A stretch of DNA of 64,000 nucleotides, taken from assembly GCA_036244855.1 (NCBI GenBank), contig BQKZ01000586.1, positions 16,387-80,386 of the forward strand. Reading direction: 5' to 3'. Shown piece by piece: positions 1 to 12,200 of this stretch. A program made the translations under genes and the position numbers. How positions within the stretch are numbered: position 1 is the first letter of the stretch; each line of letters begins with the position of its first letter. Below the pieces are notes generated by a model. The model worked only from the letters and a program-made list of their open reading frames with translations. It was not told where the DNA came from and did not search any database. The DNA comes from Temnopleurus reevesii (taxonomy: Eukaryota; Echinodermata; Echinoidea; Temnopleuroida; Temnopleuridae).

Positions 1-62
1 AAAATAGCTCAAAACACAGGTGTTATTTACCGTGTTAGCATGTTTTTACCCAAAATTATATT

Positions 63-481
63 NNNNNNNNNNNNNNNNNNNNNNNNNNNNNNNNNNNNNN
101 NNNNNNNNNNNNNNNNNNNNNNNNNNNNNNNNNNNNNNNNNNNNNNNNNNNNNNNNNNNNNNNNNNNNNNNNNNNNNNNNNNNNNNNNNNNNNNNNNNNN
201 NNNNNNNNNNNNNNNNNNNNNNNNNNNNNNNNNNNNNNNNNNNNNNNNNNNNNNNNNNNNNNNNNNNNNNNNNNNNNNNNNNNNNNNNNNNNNNNNNNNN
301 NNNNNNNNNNNNNNNNNNNNNNNNNNNNNNNNNNNNNNNNNNNNNNNNNNNNNNNNNNNNNNNNNNNNNNNNNNNNNNNNNNNNNNNNNNNNNNNNNNNN
401 NNNNNNNNNNNNNNNNNNNNNNNNNNNNNNNNNNNNNNNNNNNNNNNNNNNNNNNNNNNNNNNNNNNNNNNNNNNNNNNNN
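63..481. other. assembly gap (419 N)
   Basis: Run of N. Nothing can be said about its content. Apparent open frames crossing it are artefacts. Confidence 1.
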
Positions 482-1590
482 TTGAAGTTTTAGGAATCTA
501 AACGCCCAGAGCAACATGGCCGTAAGGGGTTGCAAAGCTTCCTCCATTGTCCTGATAAGAATTTAAGTATGTCTCGGGAGGAGAGGGAGGTTGCATTCTT
601 GATGTTTTAAATCCAAAGCGAGACTGGTTTGTGCATGAATTGTGAATGTTCAAATCTTTCCCCAGGCTCCAGGATTGCTTAGTGCAGTAACATGGGGACA
701 AGGTGTCATGTGATCCTCCATCAGTGGTCCCTTTTAGATTGGAGAAAAATTATACAAAACAGTTACTGTGTGAAAATATGATGAAGGATAAGTACACAAG
801 AAAAAAAATTAAGTTGAAAAGAAGCTAGTTACATGTAGCACCAGTTGATTATTGACTTATAGATGATATTTTGATAGATGAGCATACAATATTTGAATGT
901 GTTATGTTATTTAAAAAAGACAAGGGCTGTTGGTGTTAAAATAAAAAAACTGGCATACCAAGTACCTGAAACAATATCAAGGCAAATGGTAAATGAAAAA
1001 CGCAAATTGGATGGCGATTTAAGTTCTCTCATGACAGCAAATAGAAATGATAATATAAAAGATCTCTTATCCCATTATAATACTGTATTTTCCTAACAAT
1101 GTTAAGTTGAGATTTATTGTATTGTGAATAGGGGCATGTTTCATTCATGATGCCCCTTTGAAGTATCCACATGACTTAGCTTACAGACTAAATACTCTTG
1201 CCCTAACCCCCTCTCCTTTCTCTCTATACCTCACATAATTTTTGGTATGTGAGCAAAATAGAGTACACAGCATGAGCAATAATGCTGTAATTAGGCTAAT
1301 ACTCTTTCAAAAATGTCAAATATAGTCCTAGCTGGTTTGGTAATTGTGAATTGGTTTTAGTGGTGTTATATCAGTTTCTAATGATTACATGTAATAACAA
1401 TTCATTCATGAAGCTATTATTATAATTCTATATTTTAATCTTGAATACAATATCACCTTGGGGGATCAAACATGCAAGAATCATGTAATTGAAAGACACA
1501 TATTCAGTTACAGCTACGCATATTATCCGAATTGCGTGAACGGTGGTTAATTATGAAAGACTGTTACTTTCGGGATTCATTTGTTTCGTC
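482..1590. other. intergenic, no gene recognised
   Basis: AT-rich sequence with only short chance open frames, such as 72 codons at 878-1096 of biased composition. No domain, RNA gene or clear repeat was seen. Confidence 0.6.
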
Positions 1591-1599
1591 TATTATGAT

Positions 1600-2160
1600 A
1601 ATTTATTCAATTTGTGAAAGTTAATTGTGCCAAGGGTTACGCAGTAAATGGGGAGAAGCGGGTATATCAAACAACATCCAATATTCTTTCTGAAACATCA
1701 ATCAATGCCGATGGATTCTGAATGGTTTTTAGCCACATTATTTTGGCGATATCATTGATAATTCACTCATAAATATATTAGCTTCAATAAAGTCAATCTA
1801 TCTCACTATGAAAATATTACCATTATCCCAGGGTACTAATAACAGTAATTGAATACACAGAAACAGGGTTGGTAGTTTTCGGTATAATTAGGGTGATTCT
1901 GCATGCTTATCCCAATGGTATGGTTGCATAATTTTACTTTATCACCTGTTAACGTAATTTATTATTCATTTAGTCAATCTATATCCCCATGAAATATTAA
2001 CATAATTTCATAGTGATTGAATACACAGAAACCGAGGTACCTGCGGTATAATTAGGCTAATATGCCACGTCAGACTCACATACCCCCGATGGCTTATGAA
2101 CGGCTCCGGGTCATATTATTTGCACATACCATTACTATTTTATCGGTTAGTGTGATATTT
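1600..2160. repeat. degenerate tandem repeat, period about 181 bp
   Basis: The phrase GTCAATCTAT recurs at about 1793 and 1974. It is followed each time by a shared block containing ATTGAATACACAGAAAC and GGTATAATTAGG. A weaker third unit can be traced upstream from about 1600. Units are well diverged, so the array is old. No coding potential is visible. Confidence 0.6.
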
Positions 2161-2380
2161 AATTCATTAGTTCATTTTGAATGCATTAGGAGCTAATTCC
2201 ACGAGCAGCCTAATGGGATGTGGGAGAGTTTCCTGTTGGGATGAACATGAATGAATGTTTAGATGCCTGTTGGCAAAATGCATTCTCGAACAAATTCCAG
2301 AGCTGCCAACTAGTAGGATTTTACCCTACAAGGAAGGATTTTTCCTGTGAAAAGGATTTTTATGTCCTTGAGATACAGTG

Positions 2381-2557
2381 AACACGAGTTAAACTATTTT
2401 CGAAAAATAAAATCGGTCGCAGAAGAATAGATCCGTTTGCTGTGAATAGAACTGTGTGGACTCAACAATCAGAAGCCGGTCCCGATTTGAATAGCATTAC
2501 AAAGAACCATTGAAATGGTGTTCGACTTAATTTTTCAGAAATAGTTTATATCGTGTT
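2381..2557. mobile_element. family C miniature TIR element, copy 1
   Basis: 177-bp element with terminal inverted repeats of the form AACACGAKWTAAACTATTT, starting AACACG and ending CGTGTT. The interior contains AGCCGGTCCCGATTTGAATA, which recurs in the copies near 39.2 and 40.0 kb and, inverted, near 21.4 and 40.2 kb. AGTG flanks both ends and may be a short target-site duplication. It has no open frame and is non-autonomous. The superfamily is not assigned. Confidence 0.8.
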
Positions 2558-4930
2558 AGTGTTGGAAAGCGCACAGAAGTTAGGAATATGATGATTTTTT
2601 CCCCTGAAAATATGATTTTATGGTAAAGTAGTAGGATTAAGTTGGCAGCTCTGTAATTCACATCGTTCAAAGTGACTGGGATGCACATCCTTTCCTCATT
2701 TCTGTCTTCATAAAATATGCAAAGCTCATGGGGTTTGGAGGTACCAGCATTCCATGAGCTGTAAATTGCATTTCAAGTCACAAGAATTTAAAATCAATCT
2801 GTTTCTTCTCCAGGGGCTCATTTTTTCATTACAAAAATGCAATATTTACACTGTACTATGATTCAGTACAAACACAATTATCGCCTTGCACTACTTCATA
2901 GAAGCTCAACCGGTTCAGTGGACTCAATGCAATATGAAATGCAATATGAAGGTATGATAGTGAATTTGAGCATTATAACATTTTGTTTAACATGACAGTC
3001 ATTGGAAATGTTGATAGAAAGTTGCAATTACAAATCTACTGTAAATCAGATGCAAAATGTAATATAATGTGATGTATTTTCATTCCTGATCAAGACAAAC
3101 CTGTATGAAACAAAAATTTTCATTAGTGCATGCTGATCAATTGCCTTTTGCGATAAATTACTAGTGTCTAGAAACACCCCCTTAGCCTTTAAAAGTACTG
3201 TCTTTAGCACAGCTGCCAAAATGAAACCTTAGCTTTATAAAGAATAAATGATCCTACTGGTACCCATTTAACTATCCTGAGTGGAGTGCAAAAATGTGGT
3301 GTAATTTTTTACTGAATGTAAATTATCATGGAAGGGATTTTAACCAGTGACCCTCTGTAGATGTCCACAAATGTGGAATGCGTCTTTTATTCTTCTTTGT
3401 CTTGTTTCATTTACCTTCAGCCGAGTTTTCATTACCTGAGAAAATTGATCTTTCACTTTCACTTACTCCACCTCCTCCATCTATCACATTGTCCGTGATA
3501 ACCTACACTTGCAAACGAAATACTGAATATATTGGTTTGCATTCTCGTACCCTCGCGCCATTGATCGCAGCCACTGATCACGCTTATCTTGAAGAAAAAG
3601 GAGTATATGTTTCTGAGAATAAAACGAGATTAGCCTCAAGATAGCGAAGGAAAGAATGGCTCTATCTCGCATTTCATTCTCCCCTCTAGAGCGGCAAACA
3701 TCACATTACGTGGGTAGGTTTGATTTGCCCGCGAGGGGTTGGCAGAATATATGTGTAGATCCTGTCACCTCGTTCTCACTAGCTCGACTGACCTAAATAA
3801 TACTTTTAAACATTGGAGCATCATAAGAACAGATAATTACTACTCATCATGATCATCAACACCTGTTTAGGAACCTAATGTTTAGCCTTAGAGAGTGATG
3901 AATATCATATTAAACAACAATTTTTGACAAGGAAATCAGACATAGTTGAAACATTCTTTTAATGAGAGTGGCAAGAAGGAAGGAGGTTTCAGTCAATAGA
4001 AATTAGTCAAGCCATTAATTTCCGAGCAGATAATACATACACAATCCATTATACAGTTAATTAGGAGATTCGTTCCATTATAACTTTTTAGATTCCTTGA
4101 TTTCTTTTTTCCAATTTTTGTAGGGTCCAGGTAAGGGGCTAACATGCCACAACTTCAAACAAGTCTTTAGTATGTGAATTTTGTTTTGGTTCCTCGTGTT
4201 AATACACCCTTCTTTTAGAAGAAGGTAAAATTAGAGAGCAAACTTTTGTGATTTGGTAGACTGCAACCTGATTGATTCATTCTGTAGATTCCGAAGGCAG
4301 CGGGGAACCACAAACTCTATTTTAAGAACGTGCGTAATGTCTACATCATGCATCATTGCATGTTTGTTGGGTCCGGCTGTGTACATTTTATTTCCCTTCA
4401 GAGTTCTGTTTTCTGTTTTGATATTTTTAAGAAGAAAGAAAAGAAAGGATTGATATGTCAGAGTAGGAAACCATAGATTTATGCAAGCTTATTTAGTATA
4501 TAGGGAATAACTCAATGATAAAAATCAATGTTTGAGAGGCCAAAGAATTATTCTAAGCTCTTGTTTTATCACAAGATTGATAGCAGCATCAATTTTATTT
4601 CCAAGATAAGATTAAATCACAATTATGAATAAATGGGTTAGTTAAGAATTTTATCGTTAATGCAAAAAAGAGTTCGTGTCTACATAAAATACTCTTTTAA
4701 AAAAATGGGGTGTATGATTGTTCACAATTGTTCACAAATCTGGTGATGGTAAATTATACTAATTGATACTAACACTAGTCCTATGTATCATAGGACTATT
4801 TCATTTTTATTACTTGATTGAATGCATTGGCATATGAATCATGAAAGATAATACAAAAAGTAAATGCATTTTCTATCAAAGAAAAAGATTATTTCATTTT
4901 AAACTTCATGATGACTTGGGGAAGGAGTAT
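2558..4930. other. intergenic, no gene recognised
   Basis: No convincing gene. A block at about 3500-3800 is richer in G+C and CpG than its surroundings and has an 88-codon open frame at 3378-3644. That frame has no recognisable domain and was not called. Confidence 0.55.
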
Positions 4931-4934
4931 CATC

Positions 4935-4986
4935 TTCTTCTTCTTTAATACATAAAACGGCTGTTTTATGTATTACAGAAGAAGAG
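4935..4986. repeat. short near-perfect hairpin
   Basis: A 24-nt arm (4935-4958) pairs with 4963-4986 at 22 of 24 positions across the 4-nt loop GGCT. The arm core is TAATACATAAAAC. It could fold as a tight RNA or DNA hairpin. No larger element is apparent around it. Confidence 0.75.
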
Positions 4987-4989
4987 GAA

Positions 4990-6700
4990 ATTCATTTTAA
5001 GTCAAGCTTAAATGACATTTCCATATCAGAACATATTAACGCTTGCTGAGGGATGGATCTACAGCAAAGGGAGGTTTATTTTAAACGTCAGCCCCTTGTG
5101 AGTTTATAAGCTATATGATAACAAACTCTGATGCTACGCCAGCTCATGTTGCGAATAGAATCTTATCATTCACTTACACGCTCAGAACATGATACATTCT
5201 ATACCTACCTGATCATACCATGTCCTCCCCCTGTATCTCTACTTTCAGTCAATGACCTGTTTGAATAAATTTAGATTTGTTATTAGTAGTTTTACACATC
5301 ATAAGCGCTGCTAGTCGAATATAAAAAAAACCCTCTCTTTAACAACTGACCAACGCCCAATGAGGCATTAGTTTCATTGTTGAAATTTTAAACTATGAAT
5401 GATAAATGATAATGAAATTGACTAAAAAATTCTATTTATATAGAGTAAAAATGCTCTAGAAACTTTGTAGCCATTATGATAGCCCAAGTGTGTTGAATAA
5501 ATGTGCAGTTAAGTGGGTGTTAAATGGGAGGGGAAACGAGGAAGGGTTAGCCTGTACTGTAAAAGTTACCCCTTTCACAGTCATCTCTTCTTTGATGAAG
5601 TTGATAAGGGCAGAGAAAGGTAGAATTTGCAATGTGAATAGTGTAAGTGATTCATATATACGTATGTGAATAGAGGCTGACGAATTTGAAAAATATGAAG
5701 GCGAGTTGCTCAACTTGCCAACACACTTTCTCGAGGACTACTTGTACAATCTCGCATTCACATTGCACATATAAGCTTCCGTATATGTGTCATCCCTTGA
5801 CCGCCTCAATTCGCATAGGTGAGAGGGGACTTTAAAGGCATTTTTTAACATTGTTTTCATTAAAAAAATTCTCAACTGTCCTAGAGGTTATCTGAAAGGT
5901 TGTTGGTGCATATAAACTGAACTGGGAAAAATAATAGGCTTTAAAATCAACGTTCAGTGCTTGAAACAAGCGAAAATCTAAAACGTCGCCTATGATAGGC
6001 TTTGTACGGGAATTAATGTGTCATCCTGATGCTTTATTTCAATGTACATAGATATCTTGATGGTGCATGAATAACTTTCTTTATTTTGGATCCTCTGTTG
6101 ATTTTTCATCTATCTGAATATATTTAGATGGACAGACAGCTTGGTTTGATAATTTTTTAAATTGTGCAACTGCAATGTGTGACAGTGTCTTTAAGCATTT
6201 AACTTAAATTCAGTGAAGAAGGAGAACTGAAGAAAATTAGTGCTCCAACCTCTTGAGTGAAACACCTTGATTTTCGGGCAATACAGTGGGCAATAGGAGG
6301 AGGGATTAAGGCGGTTCAGTTGCTAAAGGGTTAATCAGTGATCTTCAACAGGTAAACATGAAAAATTGCTGTGAAGGGGGTATCAGAGAGGGGGAAATGA
6401 GAGGAGGTATCTAACCGGTAGGTAGGTCAAGATTCAGCGTTAAAACAGGAATATGATATGATCGTGATGAAATCTGACGATTTCCTTTCGATATGCTTCA
6501 TTTAAACAGCTAACTTTGACCCCTTTGGGAGCTTGGCTGTACAACTTTTGACTTGTTTGACACTTAAGACTTACCTTATTGCTTTTGATAATTTATTTAA
6601 ATATTGTAAACTATGCAACACCTTCATTGCCTGAATCTCTCAGAACAGTGCAGTACAGAAGACCTAATGGCTTAAAATGGAAGGGCTCTGTGATGGGTCA
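4990..6700. other. intergenic, one dispersed repeat
   Basis: No gene recognised. A block at about 6060-6210 is related to 44820-44970; both contain ACAGCTTGGTTT followed by CAGTGTCTTTAA. This indicates a dispersed repeat of unknown class. Confidence 0.5.
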
Positions 6701-6708
6701 AACTTGTA

Positions 6709-6886
6709 CAATGAAACCTCTTTATAACGAGGTCCTTGGGACCATGAAAATTACCTTGTTATATCAGGTTCCTCACTATATCAGGGTAAAAAACCTAAAG
6801 AACTATAAAGAGCTGGGACCAATAAAATCACCTTGTTATAACAGGTATCTTGCTATATCCGACTTGTTTATAACGAGGTTCCACTG
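6709..6886. mobile_element. family E pogo/Tigger-like miniature element
   Basis: 178-bp element beginning CAATGAAACCTCTTTATAAC and ending with the inverted form GTTATAAACAAG...CCACTG (right terminus, read inward: CAGTGGAACCTCGTTATAA). TA lies immediately outside both ends (6707-6708 and 6887-6888), as expected for a TA target duplication. The interior repeats degenerate versions of the terminus (CCTTGTTATAWCAGG). CAGTGGAACCTC-type ends with TA targets are known for pogo/Tigger miniature elements; assignment here is by that resemblance. A related copy lies at 47258-47717. Confidence 0.8.
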
Positions 6887-7000
6887 TAGTATAACTTGTA
6901 GTATAACTTTATATCGGACTTATGTAGATGTTAGACATGAAAGGATGAAATTTAAACATTGAGGTAGTATTCTTTTTTTCTCACCGCATCAAAACAATAT

Positions 7001-7020
7001 GTTTTTTTTTTTTTTTTTTT
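7001..7020. repeat. poly-T tract
   Basis: Homopolymer T run of roughly 20 bases starting just after an ATATG. Possibly a retroposed tail, but no body of an element was recognised beside it. Confidence 0.8.
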
Positions 7021-7158
7021 ACAACAGTGCAGTATGCTCTGATCTAGGCTTGGTGCAGAATGCTAGGTTAGGACAAAAGGAGGAAATGATGTCAATTGCA
7101 GTTCTCATTGTCATGGTACCTTAGTCATTCTAGCCTAATGAAATATTACAATTTAACC

Positions 7159-8200
7159 TGAATATGCATTGTTTCCACAAATCCCACTTTCATTGACTGT
7201 AGATAATATTGGTTATAAGAATGAGATGACTATGCTGCTTTGGTCAATGCAATATGCTTTGTCATCTATGTATTGGCATTGGCAGAATTATGTATTTGAT
7301 GGGGGGTGATGATGCTTTATCATGTTCATCATCTTCAGAGGTGCCAACCATTCTATAATATGAATTAGGTAAATTTGAAGATGAATTTAAGGCCTTCATG
7401 GCAAGTGAATGTCTGAGAGTATGGTTATTATTGTCATGCTAGCTCATTTCTTTCAGCTGTTTCATTATTCAAACTTAATTTTTACTTAAATTTATATTCT
7501 GGGCGGTGTTTCACAAAATTGTTCTTAAAGTTACGCACACCTTTAAGAAAGTCTATCCGCAAAAGATTCTCGATCATGCGACACACTGATACCAGTCGTG
7601 CATAAATTCATTCTTAAAGTCTTTAGTAGCTTGGTACAGCCCTGTAATTATTGGTATCCCTGCTTATAGTTTGATTTGAGAGTGTTACTGCACGCTCTCA
7701 CACATTTGAGTCTTGTACAGAGCGTGTCAAGAAAAGTCATAGCAAGTCCATATATCAAGGAAAATAGTGATCATAACATATTGTGAGCAACAGGTTTGGC
7801 TGGTCTTTATATTTATCATTAACCTTTAGACAAGGCCACACAGATGTGTCTGATGTTGACATTTACATCTGACCTCAAGCGACTGATATTGAAGATTCAT
7901 TGTAAAATGTGTGATTCCCTCAATGTCTTTGTGGCAAAGATATATAATTTTAACCCTTATTTTAAGTGCGATTTGTTGGGATACCCTATACTCATGCCCA
8001 TATTGGATTGGGAGTTGATCTCAGCTCTCATCATGCCATCCTCACATCAATGTCTTGCCATGCTGTGGTTTATGGATGTTCCTGAGACCCCATATTGTTG
8101 GGATACCCTATACTCATGCCCATATTGGATTGGGAGTTGTTTACATCAATGTTTTTCCCTTGCTGTGGTTCACACATTTAAAGATATATTCTGGTATTTG
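7159..8200. repeat. direct duplication of about 1.1 kb, copy 1
   Basis: Starts with AATATGCATTGTTTCCACAA and matches the block beginning at 8318. The first roughly 200 bp are nearly identical; the rest is about 70-80% similar by eye. It contains two internal subunits of about 122 bp (near 7974 and 8096) with the phrase CTCATGCCCATATTGGATTG. It differs from copy 2 by a family B insertion at 7501-7643. Non-coding. Confidence 0.85.
7501..7643. mobile_element. family B miniature element, copy 1
   Basis: Begins GGGCGGTGTTTCACAAAATT and ends in a degraded inverted form (GCTTGGTACAGCCC). The interior has TTCTTAAAGT motifs in both orientations. The paralogous position in the second duplication copy (about 8640-8650) lacks it, so that copy serves as an approximate empty site. 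Non-autonomous; superfamily not assigned. Confidence 0.75.
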
Positions 8201-8316
8201 TTAAAAAAATAAAATAAATGTTCACAGAAACGCACAAAATGTGAGAAGAATGTTCAGAACTATGAATAAATAATATGTGCCAAAGTGTTTTGCAAGAAAA
8301 TGTATAATGGCAGAGA

Positions 8317-8317
8317 N
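8317..8317. other. single ambiguous base N
   Basis: One N lies at the exact boundary where copy 2 of the duplication begins. It may mark a contig join. Confidence 1.
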
Positions 8318-9280
8318 AATATGCATTGTTTCCACAAATCCCACTTTCATTGACTGTAGATAATCTTGGTTATAAGAATGAGATGACTATGCTGCTTTGG
8401 TCGATGCAATATGCATTGTCATCTATTGGCATTGGCAGAATTGTGTATTTGATGGGGTGATGATGCTTTATCATAATTTTAGAGATGCCAACCATTCTGA
8501 AATATTTTTATTAAGGTATATGAATTCAAGGCTTTCATGACAGGTTAATTTTTTAGGGTATAGTTATTATTGTCATGTTACTCTTACTGCTGTTTTGCAT
8601 TATTCACACTTTAATTTTGACCTACGTACATGTATATTCCGGAACGGTTGGGATTTCTGCATATAGTTTGACTTCAGAGTGTTACTCCATGCTGTTCTCA
8701 AACATGTTATCTTGTACAGAGTGCGTCAAGAAAAGTCATAGGGAGTCAATGTATGGAGGAAAACATTGATCATAACGAATTTTGAGCCAATTATCTTTAG
8801 CCTTTACACAAGGCAATATGGACGATGTCTAATGATGACGTTTACATCTGACCTCTAGCGACCAATATTGAAGACTAAGTGTGAAATGTTGGATTCCTTT
8901 GCTGTCTTTAATAGTGGGGAACATCACACATGTATGTTAACCCTTGTTTTTAGTGCAATTTTCCAACATTTTCATGGCAGCCAATCAGCAAAAATATTGA
9001 ACCTTGACGTCACTACTTCCTCCATGAAATGTGCTCCAACAGCAGCATTGTTTGAGGACTCTGTATTCATGCCCATATTGGATTGGGCGTTGATCTGAGC
9101 TCTCATCATACTGCCCTCACATTGATGTACTGCCTCTGCTGTAGTTTCTGGATCTCGTTAAGACCCAATGTTGTTGGGACACCCTGTAATCATGCCCATA
9201 TTGGATTGGGAGTTGATCTCGGCTCTCATCACGCTGTCCTTACATCGATGTTCTGCCTCCGATGTGGTTTATGCCAGAGA
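8318..9280. repeat. direct duplication of about 1.1 kb, copy 2
   Basis: Repeats the order of blocks seen at 7159-8200, ending with two roughly 121-bp subunits carrying CATGCCCATATTGGATTGGG near 9070 and 9195. It lacks the family B insertion. Divergence is very low at its left end and much higher towards its right end. Confidence 0.85.
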
Positions 9281-12200
9281 GATTTAGGGCTGTCTAGAGA
9301 TTTGTGGGATGGTCCTTTCAAGTTCAACCACAAAGATACAGCGAGATATTAACATAATCCTGAGATGAAACTCAGAGGGATATGGAGTACGAATATGGAC
9401 GTATCCATCAAATTCTGTTAGATTTTCAGTTTCATTTATGCTTATTCTAATTGTCGGAAGTGTGTCCTTTGCCGGTTGGCCAAATCTTGTGTTTTTCCTG
9501 CTGATACTACTACACCACAAGTCATATTGCTGGCAACAGTATTTTCCGTTGACAATCAAAAAGGGCATTGACACCCTCTAAGATTATTGACCTTTTGACC
9601 AATATAGTGCCTGATTTGTAACAGTTTCAAAAAAACGATTTTTATATAAAAATTTGATTCTGAATATCTCCTAGAAAATTTATTTTTGCATTTCATTATA
9701 CCGGTTTATTTAGGCCAAAAAAGAAAATGTCGTATTGGCGTAACATTGGATTTTAAAATAGGGTCTGGCAGGCATATTATTTTTTTTTAGGTGTATGTAT
9801 TTCATCTGTAATAAAAAGTTCCTTGTACTAAAAAGCTTATTTTAACTTAATAGAAAGCTATTTGAGTTTTGTGGAAAAGTTTAGTACTCACATGCATCAT
9901 AATTAATAAAATCATAATTTTTCCAAAGTCCATTCCAGTTTATCGTTCTAACATTCTCACCTATGGCATTATTGTTTTAATACTATAAGTTTTGTTATCA
10001 AGGTATAATTTGTGAAGCTATATATCATGTCATGCTTGTTTGTTTCTGTTGTAAATAAAATCATCCAACTGGAGGCAAAAAGAAAGAAAAAATTTACAAA
10101 GAAATTTGTTCTCATAAATCTCAACGCAATAATTAATTCATGTTGTTCAATGCTCTTTTGGAGGTCGTTGCTCACTGAAAGTGGGGGGGGGGGGTGTTTT
10201 ATAGGATGAAATGACCTTATATCCTAACAGTGTGTCAAGAGGTGGGGGGATCATCATTGCACAAAATATATCTGTTATTGAAAAAAAAGTGAATTTAGTA
10301 TTCTTCAACTTGTGAAATGGGATGACTAATCCAAAAGAGACTAGAAAAAAATCTCTTTCAATACATAGAATATGAGACACATTTAATACCAGTAACCTCT
10401 ACAATAGCTTCATGGGACATTCCCTTGGTAATAATGTCACATTAGATATGTTTAGATTGTATGTTGATTTGATGGGTGTTCAATGCCAAATTTAAAGAGA
10501 CTCCTTTGGGGCTTAGCAAGAGACTAGTGGTTGATTCTTTAATGGTGCATAGCCTTTATGACCACTTACTCATCGGAGAGTGAGAGAGCATGATACCCCT
10601 CAAAAACCTCTCCATGTGAGGGACTGTTCAGACGTTCCATAAAATAACAAATATCAAAAACATAGATTATTTGTCTTTGGAAAATCAAATTGTAATGTTT
10701 CAGATGATTTTTTTCAGTAGCTGTTACCCACAGAGCATCACAAAACTGAAGTCAACTAAATTGAATTCAATAGGCCAAGTCCAAACAGAAAATTACAATA
10801 AACAAATAATAAACGTAATAAATACCTTAAAATGAGGCATTTGCGACCCCGAAAAAGTGCAGCTTGTCATCTGGTCCCCCTGCTATAACTATTATTATAC
10901 ACGAGAATATAGAACAATTATGAGTGGACCAAATACAATATTTGTAGTGAATTTGTATGATGAGCACACTTAAGTAGAGATAATGTGTGTTTGTGTTCTT
11001 TAAATACAATAAACCATTTAAAAAAACTTTTTGAGGACCAATTTGAGGAAAAAAGACCAACAATGAGCAAACAAAATATAAACAAAAATGTATCCATAAC
11101 ATGCTGAAAGGTAAATGGGAACTTTGAGGAATAAATAAGTAATGGCCAGGTTCAGTCAATGGTAAGGATAAAATGATAGCAGTGTCTCAAGCACTAAGCA
11201 AAGGAGATGTGTGCTCTATAAATTGGTAGTAAGCCTATCATTATTATCATCAAATCGATGATTTATCTGAGAGTATGAACAGACCCTTCAGAGCTTCGGC
11301 ATGCTGAGAAACAGAAACCACCGGTATCCTGCATGCCATTAGTGATGGTCAGGTTTCGTCTCATGAAATTCATAATTCTCTCAGATTGATGTCTCCCCAT
11401 GTGTCTGTTTCAGCCATGATATATAAACAAACCTAGATGGGTAGAGATGGGTGGATGACCCACAGAGTAGTACTAATTTTTGCTTGTTTATATTTCTTGG
11501 AGTATCAATGTAGATAGAGATATACCTTTTGAAAAATTAGCATTCAGGAATAGATTCACACCATATAGTGGAGGAAATTGTGACAATAGTTTTATATTTA
11601 CAGTATACATTGATAGGTTCAACAATTTGAACAGATATAGATCCATTTAGATCTTATCTATATGTCCACATCTTCTTTAGATCATCTTTATTGGATTTTA
11701 TATCATTTTTTAAACAATAGAATCTTCCTTTTTTGTTCTCAAAACTAGTATCATATTTTTGTTTCAGGAATATATTGCAGAACAAAGTGATGTCAATAAA
11801 TTTGAGGCTATTGAATATTGCATTGATTACAGTTAAACATTCAGTACCATGTGCATCGATTAGATTGACATGTGCACTATTCAATCAGCTAAAATTTTGG
11901 ATAGCTGTATTAAAGCTGAAATTTTTGTTGGGGTATTATTTTTGCTAATTTTACAACTATGATTCACTAAAATCTGCACTCATTATGATGACCATAGACT
12001 CGTGTTCAATGATATTTCAAAATGTGAAATTAACACTAGACTTATGTCAATAAGGCTGAAACTATATGAATTTGCCAAAATTTATGTACCCTAAAAAATT
12101 TGCTTTTACAGGATTATTATGCACATTTTTTTCTTCAGTGTAACGCAGGACTTCTGAATTGTGCTACATTCTACTTGTCCGTGGAAGATAACTTGCACTT

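Noticed and set aside
20..547. Open frames spanning the first block of N
   Set aside because: They consist almost entirely of unknown bases and have no supporting sequence.
6579..6962. 127-codon plus-strand frame
   Set aside because: Its C-terminal half is the translation of the pogo-like miniature element. No domain or homologue is recognised.
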